Positions 1 through 6,330 of a stretch of 8,362 nt of DNA are shown here, piece after piece. A model generated the notes under the pieces. The model searched no databases and was not told where the DNA came from. It saw only the letters and a program-made list of their open reading frames with translations. The DNA is from Candidatus Roizmanbacteria bacterium CG22_combo_CG10-13_8_21_14_all_34_12 (GTDB lineage: Bacteria; Patescibacteriota; Microgenomatia; UBA1406; GWC2-37-13): NCBI GenBank assembly GCA_002786595.1, contig PCTC01000044.1, positions 1-8,362 on the forward strand, written 5' to 3'. Both the position numbers and the translations under genes were made by a program. How positions within the stretch are numbered: the stretch's first letter is position 1; each line of letters starts with the position of its first letter.

Positions 1-2
1 TT

Positions 3-167
3 TGGAAAGATTTTTTAAATATTCAGCGACCGGACATCAGTTTTGAAAGTATGAAAAAGGGATTATATAAGGGGAGAATGTACACAATCACTCCGAAAAA
101 AATTAAACTTTTTGACCAGGAAAAATTTAAAGTCCCCGATGGCGAAGAACCTATATTGGAATTATGA
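3..167 (+). CDS. C-terminal end of an unrecognised protein (5' end outside window)
   Basis: An open frame enters from the left edge and runs 54 codons to a TGA at 165-167. The visible end is basic in the middle (SMKKGLYKGRMYTITPKK) and acidic at the tail (PDGEEPILEL). I do not recognise a family, and there is no membrane segment or metal-binding motif in what is left. It is taken as real because its stop codon sits directly against the tpiA stop on the other strand, the same tail-to-tail packing as at 2363-2366. An ATG at 51 could be a start of a tiny gene, but no good ribosome binding site precedes it, so a longer gene beginning outside the window is more likely. Confidence 0.5.
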   Translation, partial: WKDFLNIQRPDISFESMKKGLYKGRMYTITPKKIKLFDQEKFKVPDGEEPILEL

Positions 168-809
168 TTTAAATCCTTCGGCTAGTTCGCGGAGCTTTGC
201 TTCAGGATCTTTTGCTAGGACGAAGCCTGATGCGAGTATGGCACCTTTTGCGCCTAATTTAACTGCTTGCTTAGTATCTTCACCTGTTGAGATTCCAGCT
301 CCAATGATAAGCGGATTCTTCAAAACAGCCACTAATTTTTTTATGTTTTCCGCTTCTTGAGTCAACATAGAGACTCCAGTCCCAATCATATCTTCTTTTT
401 CATATGAAACGAAGTCCGGACCCCAAGAATCAAATTTAATTATCATCTCGAGATTAAATCCGATGATAACATTGGCGAATCTATATTCTTTTGCCTTATC
501 CAAAGTTTTTTTCACCATATCATCTGACATTTTATGTTCACTATGGTTAATAACGACGCCTGTTGCCCCTGCTTCTTTTAAAGCGTAAGGAGATAGCCAG
601 CCCATATTTTTTCCCGGCTCGATCGGATCCATATGTTGCGCCCAAACTTCAATTCCGAGTTCTTTTTTTACTCTATAAATATCAGTTGGTTGAACGGCAG
701 GAACAATTTTCACCCCTGTTTCTTCACTTATCTTTTTTACGCAAGACAAAAGTTTTATGGCCACTTCTCCTGTTGATTCTTTATAAGTTTTTAAGGAAAG
801 AATAATCAT
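162..809 (-). CDS. tpiA: Triosephosphate isomerase, archaeal-type short form
   Basis: This enzyme interconverts dihydroxyacetone phosphate and glyceraldehyde 3-phosphate in glycolysis and gluconeogenesis in the cytosol. The 215-residue length fits the archaeal class (about 220-230) rather than the bacterial one (about 250). Visible marks are LKTY near the N-terminus with Lys7, AQHMDP at 57-62, NHSEHK at 88-93 with catalytic His89, the loop YEKEDMIGTG at 136-145 with catalytic Glu137, GAGISTGED at 170-178, and the phosphate-binding ASG at 193-195. The block order and wording match my memory of Pyrococcus-type enzymes. The normally invariant Asn of the N-x-K motif is Ser5 here. The ATG at 807-809 lies 7 bases from a good -10 box, supporting a leaderless start. 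The stop codon touches the opposing gene at 165-167. Family assignment is firm; normal activity is less certain because of Ser5. Confidence 0.93.
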   Translation of the reverse strand: MIILSLKTYKESTGEVAIKLLSCVKKISEETGVKIVPAVQPTDIYRVKKELGIEVWAQHMDPIEPGKNMGWLSPYALKEAGATGVVINHSEHKMSDDMVKKTLDKAKEYRFANVIIGFNLEMIIKFDSWGPDFVSYEKEDMIGTGVSMLTQEAENIKKLVAVLKNPLIIGAGISTGEDTKQAVKLGAKGAILASGFVLAKDPEAKLRELAEGFKS

Positions 810-816
810 TGTTCAA

Positions 817-846
817 ATTATAGCAACATAATATTTATTTTGTAAA
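817..846 (-). promoter_or_regulatory. Promoter of tpiA (leaderless)
   Basis: Read on the minus strand, TTTACA (841-846) and TATAAT (817-822) are separated by 18 bases, a near-consensus sigma-70-type promoter. The tpiA ATG begins 7 bases after the -10 box, so transcription would start at or right next to the start codon. No Shine-Dalgarno sequence lies between. Confidence 0.7.
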
Positions 847-863
847 CAGCAATTTTAATGGAC

Positions 864-892
864 TTGCAAAGTAAACTTTCGTTCACTACAAT
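864..892 (+). promoter_or_regulatory. Promoter of the small-protein/polymerase operon (leaderless)
   Basis: TTGCAA (864-869) and TACAAT (887-892) have an ideal 17-base spacer. The ATG at 899 follows 6 bases after the -10 box, so the first gene would be translated from a leaderless mRNA. This promoter is divergent from that of tpiA, with 17 bases between the two -35 boxes. Confidence 0.7.
871..886 (+). promoter_or_regulatory. Candidate LexA/SOS-like operator
   Basis: GTAAAC-TTTC-GTTCAC is an imperfect inverted repeat (five of six positions match between arms) filling the spacer between the -35 and -10 boxes. Its core AAAC-N4-GTTC differs at one base from the Gram-positive LexA box GAAC-N4-GTTC. 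A Y-family polymerase is a classical SOS target, so a LexA-like repressor is a reasonable inference. No repressor gene is seen in the window. Confidence 0.42.
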
Positions 893-898
893 AAATTT

Positions 899-1159
899 AT
901 GCAAGAAAAATTGTTTGAAAAAATCAGCGTTATATTTTCATATAATTCCGAAAAAAATGTCGCCATTCCGTATAAAATCCGCTGGCAGCTACGTGATTAT
1001 TTTATAAAAAAACTGGGTTATCATCATAAGGTCCGTGAAGGCCGTGAACTTTTTCATATTTTTCATGTTACCGACGGAAATCTTGATTTTAAATTACGAT
1101 TTAATACTGAGAACCTCAGTTGGATTTTAGAGGAGATTTCCGATGGACAGCCCGATTAA
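899..1159 (+). CDS. Small protein encoded upstream of Y-family polymerase (DUF6504-like?)
   Basis: This 86-residue protein has no signal peptide or membrane segment. It has an amphipathic N-terminal stretch, then an aromatic and basic core (YKIRWQLRDYFIKKLGYHH, residues 25-43), a segment HIFHVTDGNLDFKLRFN (53-69) and a final WILEEISDG. The pattern of W/R/Y, then h-F-V, then L-R-F, then W-x-L-x-x-x-x-D-G recalls DUF6504, small proteins that often sit beside DinB or ImuB-type polymerases; this is from memory and tentative. The gene overlaps the polymerase gene by 17 bases in another frame, which implies translational coupling and a joint role in lesion bypass. The start is set by the leaderless promoter just upstream. 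Confidence 0.72.
   Translation: MQEKLFEKISVIFSYNSEKNVAIPYKIRWQLRDYFIKKLGYHHKVREGRELFHIFHVTDGNLDFKLRFNTENLSWILEEISDGQPD
1131..1135 (+). promoter_or_regulatory. Shine-Dalgarno site of the polymerase gene
   Basis: AGGAG lies 7 bases before the ATG at 1143 and inside the end of the upstream gene. It fixes the polymerase start. The internal gene of this operon has a normal ribosome binding site while the first gene is leaderless. Confidence 0.7.
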
Positions 1160-2366
1160 TAAAGCCGCCCCTACAATAATGCATATCGATCTTAACTCCT
1201 GTTTTGCCACTATTGAGCAGCAGGCTCACCCCCATCTTCGCGGCAAACCGTTGGTTATTGCCGCTTATCCGACCCCAGGCGGATGTATCTTAGCACCTTC
1301 AATTGAAGCAAAAAAAATGGGTATTAAAACTGGAATGAAAGTAAGAGAAGCGCAGATAATCTGTCCAAATGTTATTGTCCGCAGTCCCGACCCGGTTCTG
1401 GTCCGTGACGTGCATAAACAATTTATGAAAATTTGTGGGGATTACTCTCCGGACATTACTCCTAAATCTATCGATGAAGTTGTTATTAATTTTTCCCAAG
1501 CTCCGGAATTAAAAAAAGGTTTAAAAAGTATCGGAATAGAAATTAAAAAAAGATTCCGCGAAGAAATCGGTGAATGGATTTCCTGTAATGTTGGAATATC
1601 AACCAACAGATTTTTAGCTAAATTAGCCGCTTCTCTTCATAAACCGGATGGCCTAGATATTATTGATTATCAAAATCTAAAAAACGTTTATTCAACATTA
1701 AAATTAACCGATCTTAATGGAATCAATGTAAGATTTGAAGCCCGTCTTAACCAGGTTGGTATTTATAATCCTTTGGAGTTTTTGAAAACAGATGATATTT
1801 TTTTACGGAAACAGGTTTTTAAAGGTATTACCGGTCATTATTGGTTTTTAAGACTGCGGGGATGGGAGGTTGACGACTTTGAAAACAAAAGGAAAAGTTA
1901 TGGTCAAGATTATGCGCTGGCAAAAAAAACCGATAATATTGAAGAGTTAAAAAAAATTATTATGAAACTTTGTGAAAAAATGGGCCGCCGACTCCGCGCT
2001 TCCAATAATTGCGCTTTTGGAATGCATTTGGGATTGGTTTATAACGATTGGATTTTTTGGCATAAAGGACATAAATTTATGGAGCCATCCTACACAACCC
2101 AGGAATTATTTTCAAAAATAATGATTCTATTTTTTCAACAACCAAATAAAAAGATTGTTTCTAAAATTGCAGTATCATGTTTTGAATTAAAACCAGTTTT
2201 TGATATTCCACCAAGTCTTTTTGAAACCAATATCGAAAAAAAGAGAAAGATATCTTTGGCTCTTGATAAGGTCAATGACCGTTATGGAGAATATGTTATA
2301 TTTCCTGCTCTAATGATGGATATGAAGAATACTATTCTTGACCGGATTGCATTTGGAAAAATCTAG
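1143..2366 (+). CDS. dinB: Y-family translesion DNA polymerase (DinB/Pol IV-like)
   Basis: This is a low-fidelity DNA polymerase that copies past damaged template bases. Its 407 residues cover palm, fingers, thumb and little-finger domains. HIDLNSCFATIEQ at 14-26 gives the first metal ligand Asp16 and Phe21 in the steric-gate position. SIDE at 109-112 gives Asp111 and Glu112, the other two metal ligands. SCNVGISTNRFLAKLAASLHKP at 147-168 is the family signature, and LTDLNGINVRFEARLNQVGI (188-207) is the helix-hairpin-helix of the thumb. The last 150 residues fit a little-finger domain ending in DRYGEYVIFPAL. I see no terminal QLxLF-type clamp-binding peptide. It is the second gene of a coupled operon behind a possible SOS operator. 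Its stop TAG shares the palindrome CTAG with the opposing gene's stop. Subfamily (DinB versus ImuB-like) is not certain. Confidence 0.92.
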   Translation: MDSPINKAAPTIMHIDLNSCFATIEQQAHPHLRGKPLVIAAYPTPGGCILAPSIEAKKMGIKTGMKVREAQIICPNVIVRSPDPVLVRDVHKQFMKICGDYSPDITPKSIDEVVINFSQAPELKKGLKSIGIEIKKRFREEIGEWISCNVGISTNRFLAKLAASLHKPDGLDIIDYQNLKNVYSTLKLTDLNGINVRFEARLNQVGIYNPLEFLKTDDIFLRKQVFKGITGHYWFLRLRGWEVDDFENKRKSYGQDYALAKKTDNIEELKKIIMKLCEKMGRRLRASNNCAFGMHLGLVYNDWIFWHKGHKFMEPSYTTQELFSKIMILFFQQPNKKIVSKIAVSCFELKPVFDIPPSLFETNIEKKRKISLALDKVNDRYGEYVIFPALMMDMKNTILDRIAFGKI

Positions 2367-2749
2367 TTTACCCCTACTCCAATAGCCGGACAGAATTTAT
2401 AGCAGAATTGTTTCCTTGCACCATTTTTTATTGATTTATTACAGGCAGTTGTACAATCCATTCCTTGAGCGACTTTATCTCCTACTTTATTACAAGGATT
2501 AATACACATAACTTTATTTTCCGGAATTTTAAATACTTGATCACATAAAGCCTGACAGTTATATCTTGGAGTTCTATCCGGTGTAGGAGTCGGTACTTCC
2601 TGGGCACCGCTTTTGTAAGAAAAACTGGTATTTTTTTGATTTATAAAATAAATTCCGACTACCATAAAAAAAATCACGGCTAAAATAAACAGCATCTGGA
2701 ATAAACCGACCTTGTTTAATGAATGTGATTTTTTTTGTTTTTTAATCAT
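2363..2749 (-). CDS. Membrane-anchored protein with four CX3C motifs at a 17-residue period
   Basis: This 128-residue protein starts with a basic stretch (MIKKQKKSHSLNK), followed by one hydrophobic segment at about 15-36, so the rest should face outside. A Pro/Thr linker follows (VPTPTPDRTP, 52-61), then a domain with all eight cysteines. They lie at 65/69, 82/86, 99/103 and 116/120: four CX3C pairs separated by exactly 12 residues each time. Residues after each of the first three pairs are also alike (CDQV, CNKV, CNKS), so this looks like a 17-residue unit repeated about three and a half times. Paired CX3C motifs flanking a helix form disulphide-linked hairpins in mitochondrial small Tim chaperones; a similar fold here is inference. 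It is the last gene of the cupin-SDR operon, 7 bases after the SDR stop. Function unknown. Confidence 0.82.
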   Translation of the reverse strand: MIKKQKKSHSLNKVGLFQMLFILAVIFFMVVGIYFINQKNTSFSYKSGAQEVPTPTPDRTPRYNCQALCDQVFKIPENKVMCINPCNKVGDKVAQGMDCTTACNKSIKNGARKQFCYKFCPAIGVGVN

Positions 2750-2756
2750 CTATTTC

Positions 2757-3557
2757 TTATTTTAGCAGATAACCGCCGTCAACTACAATCTGACTACCGG
2801 TCATATATGACGACATTTCCGATGCTAAAAATAATACTACTTTTCCGATGTCATCCGGCACTCCCATTCTTCCCATCGCTATTTCCATTTTGGGCGGTTC
2901 CGGATTTCGTTCAACTGCGACTGGTTTTCCTTGAGATTGCATAACTGCCACTCCCGGAGTCATTACTCCACCTGGAGCAACCGCATTGACCCAAATCTTA
3001 TCTTTGGCTAATTCTAAAGCTACATTTTTAGTAAATCCCCAAACTCCATGCTTTGAAGCGTCATAATGGGAAAGACCAGCCATCGAAGGGTGAAGCGCGT
3101 CAATAGATGTTATATTGATAATCTTGCCGCCCTTCCCCTGCTTGATCATTTGCTCTGAAACATATTTTGTTGTTAGGAAAACACCTCTCAGGTTTATTGC
3201 AATCACTTTATCAAAAAGCTCGCTAGTCAATTGTGATAGTGGAGCAAAAGGAAACACCCCGGCATTATTAACTAAGATGTCAACTGACCCAAAGGATTTT
3301 ATTACTTCTGCAACTACATTTTTTACTTCTTCTTCGATTGAAACATCAGTTTTTACTCCAGATGCCTTGAATCCTTTTTGCTTTAATTCTTCAACAGCCT
3401 TATTCACTTCTTCAAGATTGCGACTGGTAATAACAACATGGGCTCCCGCCTCAGCCAATCTATAACTTATTCCGTATCCAATCCCAAGCGATCCCCCGGT
3501 CACAATGGCCGTCTTTCCAGATAAACTTAAAAGCTTATCTTTTGGTAATATTTCCAT
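2757..3557 (-). CDS. Short-chain dehydrogenase/reductase (classical SDR, probably NADP-dependent)
   Basis: This is an oxidoreductase of the classical SDR fold, 266 residues, near the usual 250. The nucleotide-binding glycine motif is TGGSLGIG at 20-27. The Arg of TSRN (44-47) after the second strand favours NADP(H). NNAG is at 97-100, the helix Asn at 122, and the catalytic Ser151, Tyr165 and Lys169 are all present (SHYDASKHG). The end has the usual VPDDIG and GSQIVVDGGY. The substrate cannot be told; the closest general types are glucose 1-dehydrogenase-like and 3-oxoacyl-ACP reductase-like enzymes. It lies 15 bases after the cupin gene and 7 bases before the Cys-rich gene on the same strand. 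No strong ribosome binding site is visible, so translation may be coupled to the cupin gene. Confidence 0.93.
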   Translation of the reverse strand: MEILPKDKLLSLSGKTAIVTGGSLGIGYGISYRLAEAGAHVVITSRNLEEVNKAVEELKQKGFKASGVKTDVSIEEEVKNVVAEVIKSFGSVDILVNNAGVFPFAPLSQLTSELFDKVIAINLRGVFLTTKYVSEQMIKQGKGGKIINITSIDALHPSMAGLSHYDASKHGVWGFTKNVALELAKDKIWVNAVAPGGVMTPGVAVMQSQGKPVAVERNPEPPKMEIAMGRMGVPDDIGKVVLFLASEMSSYMTGSQIVVDGGYLLK

Positions 3558-3572
3558 ATTATTTTTTAACTT

Positions 3573-3950
3573 TTAATTTTCTAATCCTTTTTCTTTCGCT
3601 TCATTCTTAGTTTTGTGAGTCGTTCCTGGTTTATGTTCCGGAGGTGTATAAACCGTGTAAAGTTTCATTATCACCTCTGATGTATTAATAATATTATGTT
3701 GAGCCCCAGCCGGAATAACAATCGCTGAACCGTCGGAAATCTCATGTTCTTCACCATTCATGACCGCTTTACCTATACCTGCTTCTATTCTGATAAACTG
3801 GTCATGTTCTGGATGAACTTCCATTCCGATGTCCTCACCGGGTTTCAGGGCCATGACAACCAGTTGACTTTTGTCAGTCGTGAAAAGAACCTCGCGGAAA
3901 TAACTGTTTTGCAGACTTTTTTCTTCAATATTAATTATGTATCCTGTCAT
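3573..3950 (-). CDS. Single-domain cupin protein
   Basis: This 125-residue protein has one small beta-barrel cupin domain. Motif 1 spans about 38-60 (PGEDIGMEVHPEHDQFIRIEAG) with His46, His49 and Glu56 as possible metal ligands, spaced HxxH rather than the textbook HxH. Motif 2 is GSAIVIPAGAQHNIIN at 74-89 with His85. The tail is charged and rich in Lys, Thr and Glu and probably disordered. The catalysed reaction or ligand cannot be told; cupins of this size may be metal-dependent enzymes or small-molecule sensors. The start at 3948-3950 is chosen because GAGGAGGTG lies 6 bases upstream; an in-frame ATG at 3999-4001 would overlap the divergent gene and has no such site. It is the first gene of an apparent cupin-SDR-Cys-rich operon. 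Confidence 0.88.
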   Translation of the reverse strand: MTGYIINIEEKSLQNSYFREVLFTTDKSQLVVMALKPGEDIGMEVHPEHDQFIRIEAGIGKAVMNGEEHEISDGSAIVIPAGAQHNIINTSEVIMKLYTVYTPPEHKPGTTHKTKNEAKEKGLEN

Positions 3951-3956
3951 ATTATT

Positions 3957-3965
3957 CACCTCCTC
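3957..3965 (-). promoter_or_regulatory. Strong Shine-Dalgarno site of the cupin gene
   Basis: GAGGAGGTG on the minus strand lies 6 bases before the ATG at 3948-3950. It is the strongest ribosome binding site in the window and decides the cupin start. Confidence 0.85.
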
Positions 3966-3972
3966 AATTCTC

Positions 3973-4001
3973 ATTTTAATATATAATTTCTTCCATGTCA
4001 C
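3973..4001 (-). promoter_or_regulatory. Promoter of the cupin operon
   Basis: On the minus strand, GTGACA (3996-4001) and TAAAAT (3973-3978) are 17 bases apart. This would give a short leader that carries the strong ribosome binding site. The -35 box overlaps the first codons of the divergent kinase gene. TATATT at 3978-3983 is an alternative -10 box. Confidence 0.5.
3982..3987 (+). promoter_or_regulatory. -10 box of the kinase gene (leaderless)
   Basis: A perfect TATAAT ends 7 bases before the ATG at 3995, the same geometry as at the other leaderless genes of the window. No convincing -35 box lies 16-19 bases further upstream. Confidence 0.5.
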
Positions 4002-4489
4002 TGATTATTTTATTTGGACTTCCGGGAACGGGAAAAACGTATGTAGGAAAAATATTCGAAAAATATTTTGACTATCATTTTTATGATGGAGATAATGATT
4101 TGACTGAAGAAATGAAAGAAGCCATTAAAGTACAAAGAGTTTTTACCGATAAAATGAGAGATGCTTACTTTAAAATACTAATTTCCAAAATCCAAGATCT
4201 AAAATCTAAACATAAAAATTTGGTGGTTGCTCAGACTTTTATTAAGGAAAAATATCGATTAAATCTTATCGAAAAAATTTCCGATGCAAAATTTGTCCTT
4301 GTTGAAGCAAAAAAAGAAATCCGAGAAAAACGTTTACAAGAAAGAGTCGACTATCCACTGGACTTAGAATATGCAAGAAAAATGGAATTAAATTTTGACA
4401 AGCCGATTGTTAACCACCAAATAATTATTAATAATAATGATGGAGAAGAGAATATTAAGAAACAAATCGTCTCTGTCATTCCCCCGTAG
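3995..4489 (+). CDS. P-loop small-molecule kinase (gluconate/shikimate kinase-like)
   Basis: This cytosolic 164-residue protein has a Walker A loop GLPGTGKT at 8-15 right at its N-terminus, followed by DGDNDL (31-36), which resembles the DGD of gluconokinases and related kinases of the nucleoside-monophosphate-kinase fold. FTDKMRDAYFKIL at 50-62 recalls the D-x-x-R-x-x-W/Y segment of gluconokinase. KEIREKRLQER (107-117) is probably the Arg-rich lid. The phosphate acceptor is unknown. The last four residues (VIPP) and the TAG stop come from the palindromic repeat at 4475-4501, so the native C-terminus seems to have been replaced when the repeat arrived. The gene is divergent from the cupin operon. 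Confidence 0.82.
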   Translation: MSLIILFGLPGTGKTYVGKIFEKYFDYHFYDGDNDLTEEMKEAIKVQRVFTDKMRDAYFKILISKIQDLKSKHKNLVVAQTFIKEKYRLNLIEKISDAKFVLVEAKKEIREKRLQERVDYPLDLEYARKMELNFDKPIVNHQIIINNNDGEENIKKQIVSVIPP

Positions 4490-4501
4490 ACGGGAATCCA
4501 G
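4475..4501 (+). repeat. Palindromic REP-like repeat, copy 1
   Basis: The core is ATTCCC (4478-4483), 8 bases, then GGGAAT (4492-4497), flanked by GTC and CCAG. The arms form a hairpin. The layout ATTCCC-N8-GGGAAT is formally the same as the neisserial dRS3 repeat, and GTCATTCCC...GGGAATCCAG units are, from memory, widespread in many bacterial genomes. The kinase stop codon (4487-4489) lies in its loop. It could act as a terminator. A decayed relative lies at 6331-6360. Confidence 0.7.
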
Positions 4502-4522
4502 ACTAAAATAACCTTTAAGAAG

Positions 4523-4528
4523 TATAAT
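4523..4528 (+). promoter_or_regulatory. -10 box of the ABC transporter gene (leaderless)
   Basis: TATAAT ends 6 bases before the ATG at 4535. The position where a -35 box would lie falls at the right edge of the palindromic repeat and does not match TTGACA, so the -10 box stands alone. Confidence 0.5.
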
Positions 4529-4534
4529 AAAATT

Positions 4535-6325
4535 ATGAAAATGTTTAGAGTAATAAAATTTACACTCAAAACCATTTGGAAAGCTACTAAACCAATGTTT
4601 TTAGTATATTTGATTACTCAAGTTTTCATTGCTCTTTCGTCAATTGTAAATACTATAACTTTTAAAGAAATAATTGACTCCGCAAATAATCAAAAAACCA
4701 TATTAGGTCTTTCAATTTTTGGAGTAATTATTTTTCGTTTAGTTTATGAATTATTTAGAAAAATAATTGAGGGAATATCTAATTATTTTTGGTCATTACT
4801 TGACATAAAACAATCAATTTATATGCATAGAACTTATGTTGATAAAATATCTACTCTTGATATGTCAAGATTCGAACATTCTTCATCTGTTGGTCTTATG
4901 AAACGAGCATTTGATAGATTACAGTTTCAACTTAAATTATATTTAAAAGCAATTGTTGACTTAATTTCATCAGCCATTGAATTATCAATAGCCGTTGTAA
5001 TTTTTTTCCTTGCCTCGCCTATTCTTGCTATTGTAATAATAATTGCCAATATAATCCCTATTATCGTTAGGTCTAAATATGCAAACGGGGTGTTTATGAT
5101 TTATCGAGCAGACGATGAAATAAGAAGAAAATTTAGCTACACGGCAAAAGTTTTAATAGAGAGAGAAACACTCCCTGAAATAAAGATCGATAGAGCATTT
5201 AACTTTTTTAAAGATAAATTCACAAAAATATTTAAGAGTTATACCGGAAATCAGCTGAAACTTGAAAAAAAATATCAAGTTTTTAATACAATTTCTGAGT
5301 TTGTTCCAATTTTAGCAATTTTTATTTTTTCGATTTATTTAGCAAATCAATTAATTACTAACACCATATCAACAGGAACGTTTGTATTCTTATTTACCAA
5401 TGTTTTTGTATTTTCAGGCGCACTTAACAGATTAAGTCAAAATATTGGTCATCTTTATGCTGATAGTCACTTTATTGATGAGATAAGAGAATTCTTTGAA
5501 TTAAAACCTAATATTATTTTTCCAATTATTACCAGCTCCTTTAAAACTCAACTTATTGAAAAGATAAAAAATCCAACAGTAGTTTTTGAAAACGTATCTT
5601 TTGCCTATCCTAATTCAGATACTAATGTCCTACATAAAATTAATCTTAAAATTCCATATGGCCAAAACTTAGCTTTAATTGGTGAAAACGGGGCAGGAAA
5701 AACTACATTGATAAAATTACTTCTTCGAATGTACGATCCTTTAGAAGGAAGAATATTAATAAATGAGGTTGATTTAAAGGAAATACCTGAAGATGTATTA
5801 TTTAGTTTATACTCAACTCTTTTTCAATCATTTGGAAAATTTTATTTAACGATTAGGGAAAATCTTGAAATGGCTGCCGGTAAAAAACTAAGGGAGGAAG
5901 AAATGGAAGCTTTTTTAAAATTTTCTAATGCTTGGGATTTTATCAAAACAACAAAAAATAAATTTGATCAGCAATTAGGGCCAGAATATAAAGATGGAAC
6001 AGATTTATCAGGGGGACAATGGCAAAGATTGGCAATTGCTCGAGCATACGCTAAAAATGCTCCTGTTTTAATATTAGATGAACCAACATCTGCCGTTGAC
6101 GCAAAAAGCGAAATGAAAATTTTTGATAGATTGAATCAAGAAATGAAAGTTAATACAGTTATATTTATTTCTCATAGATTCTCAACAATAAAGGATGCAG
6201 AAAGAATTGTAGTTTTACATCAGGGAAAGATTATTGAAGATGGAACACATTCTCAACTTATGACAAACAACGGAAAATATTTTAATCTTTATACAATTCA
6301 AGCAGAAAGATTTAAAAGAGAGTAA
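4535..6325 (+). CDS. ABC exporter half-transporter (fused membrane and ATPase domains)
   Basis: This 596-residue protein has an N-terminal membrane domain (about 1-310) with hydrophobic helices near 22-40, 57-75, 140-180 and 255-295, and a C-terminal ATPase from about 348. Walker A is GENGAGKTT at 383-391, the Q-loop Gln is 431 (LFQSFGKF), the signature is LSGGQ at 491-495, Walker B is VLILDE at 511-516, the D-loop is SAVD, and His547 is the H-switch. All ATPase residues are intact, so it should work as a homodimer or with a partner half. The exported substrate cannot be inferred; related proteins move lipids, peptides or drugs. The membrane part is strikingly AT-rich: 5281-5340 has 11 G/C in 60 bases, against 32 in 60 at 1201-1260. 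It is a single gene bracketed by two REP-like repeats, suggesting a movable cassette. Confidence 0.93.
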   Translation: MKMFRVIKFTLKTIWKATKPMFLVYLITQVFIALSSIVNTITFKEIIDSANNQKTILGLSIFGVIIFRLVYELFRKIIEGISNYFWSLLDIKQSIYMHRTYVDKISTLDMSRFEHSSSVGLMKRAFDRLQFQLKLYLKAIVDLISSAIELSIAVVIFFLASPILAIVIIIANIIPIIVRSKYANGVFMIYRADDEIRRKFSYTAKVLIERETLPEIKIDRAFNFFKDKFTKIFKSYTGNQLKLEKKYQVFNTISEFVPILAIFIFSIYLANQLITNTISTGTFVFLFTNVFVFSGALNRLSQNIGHLYADSHFIDEIREFFELKPNIIFPIITSSFKTQLIEKIKNPTVVFENVSFAYPNSDTNVLHKINLKIPYGQNLALIGENGAGKTTLIKLLLRMYDPLEGRILINEVDLKEIPEDVLFSLYSTLFQSFGKFYLTIRENLEMAAGKKLREEEMEAFLKFSNAWDFIKTTKNKFDQQLGPEYKDGTDLSGGQWQRLAIARAYAKNAPVLILDEPTSAVDAKSEMKIFDRLNQEMKVNTVIFISHRFSTIKDAERIVVLHQGKIIEDGTHSQLMTNNGKYFNLYTIQAERFKRE

Positions 6326-6330
6326 AAATC

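Noticed and set aside
841..876. Direct repeats GTAAAC at 842-847 and 871-876 as a shared operator
   Set aside because: One copy is simply the -35 box of tpiA on the other strand; two six-base matches in AT-rich DNA are weak evidence.
3573..4001. Longer cupin start at 3999-4001
   Set aside because: It overlaps the divergent kinase start and lacks a ribosome binding site, whereas the ATG at 3948-3950 has a near-perfect one.
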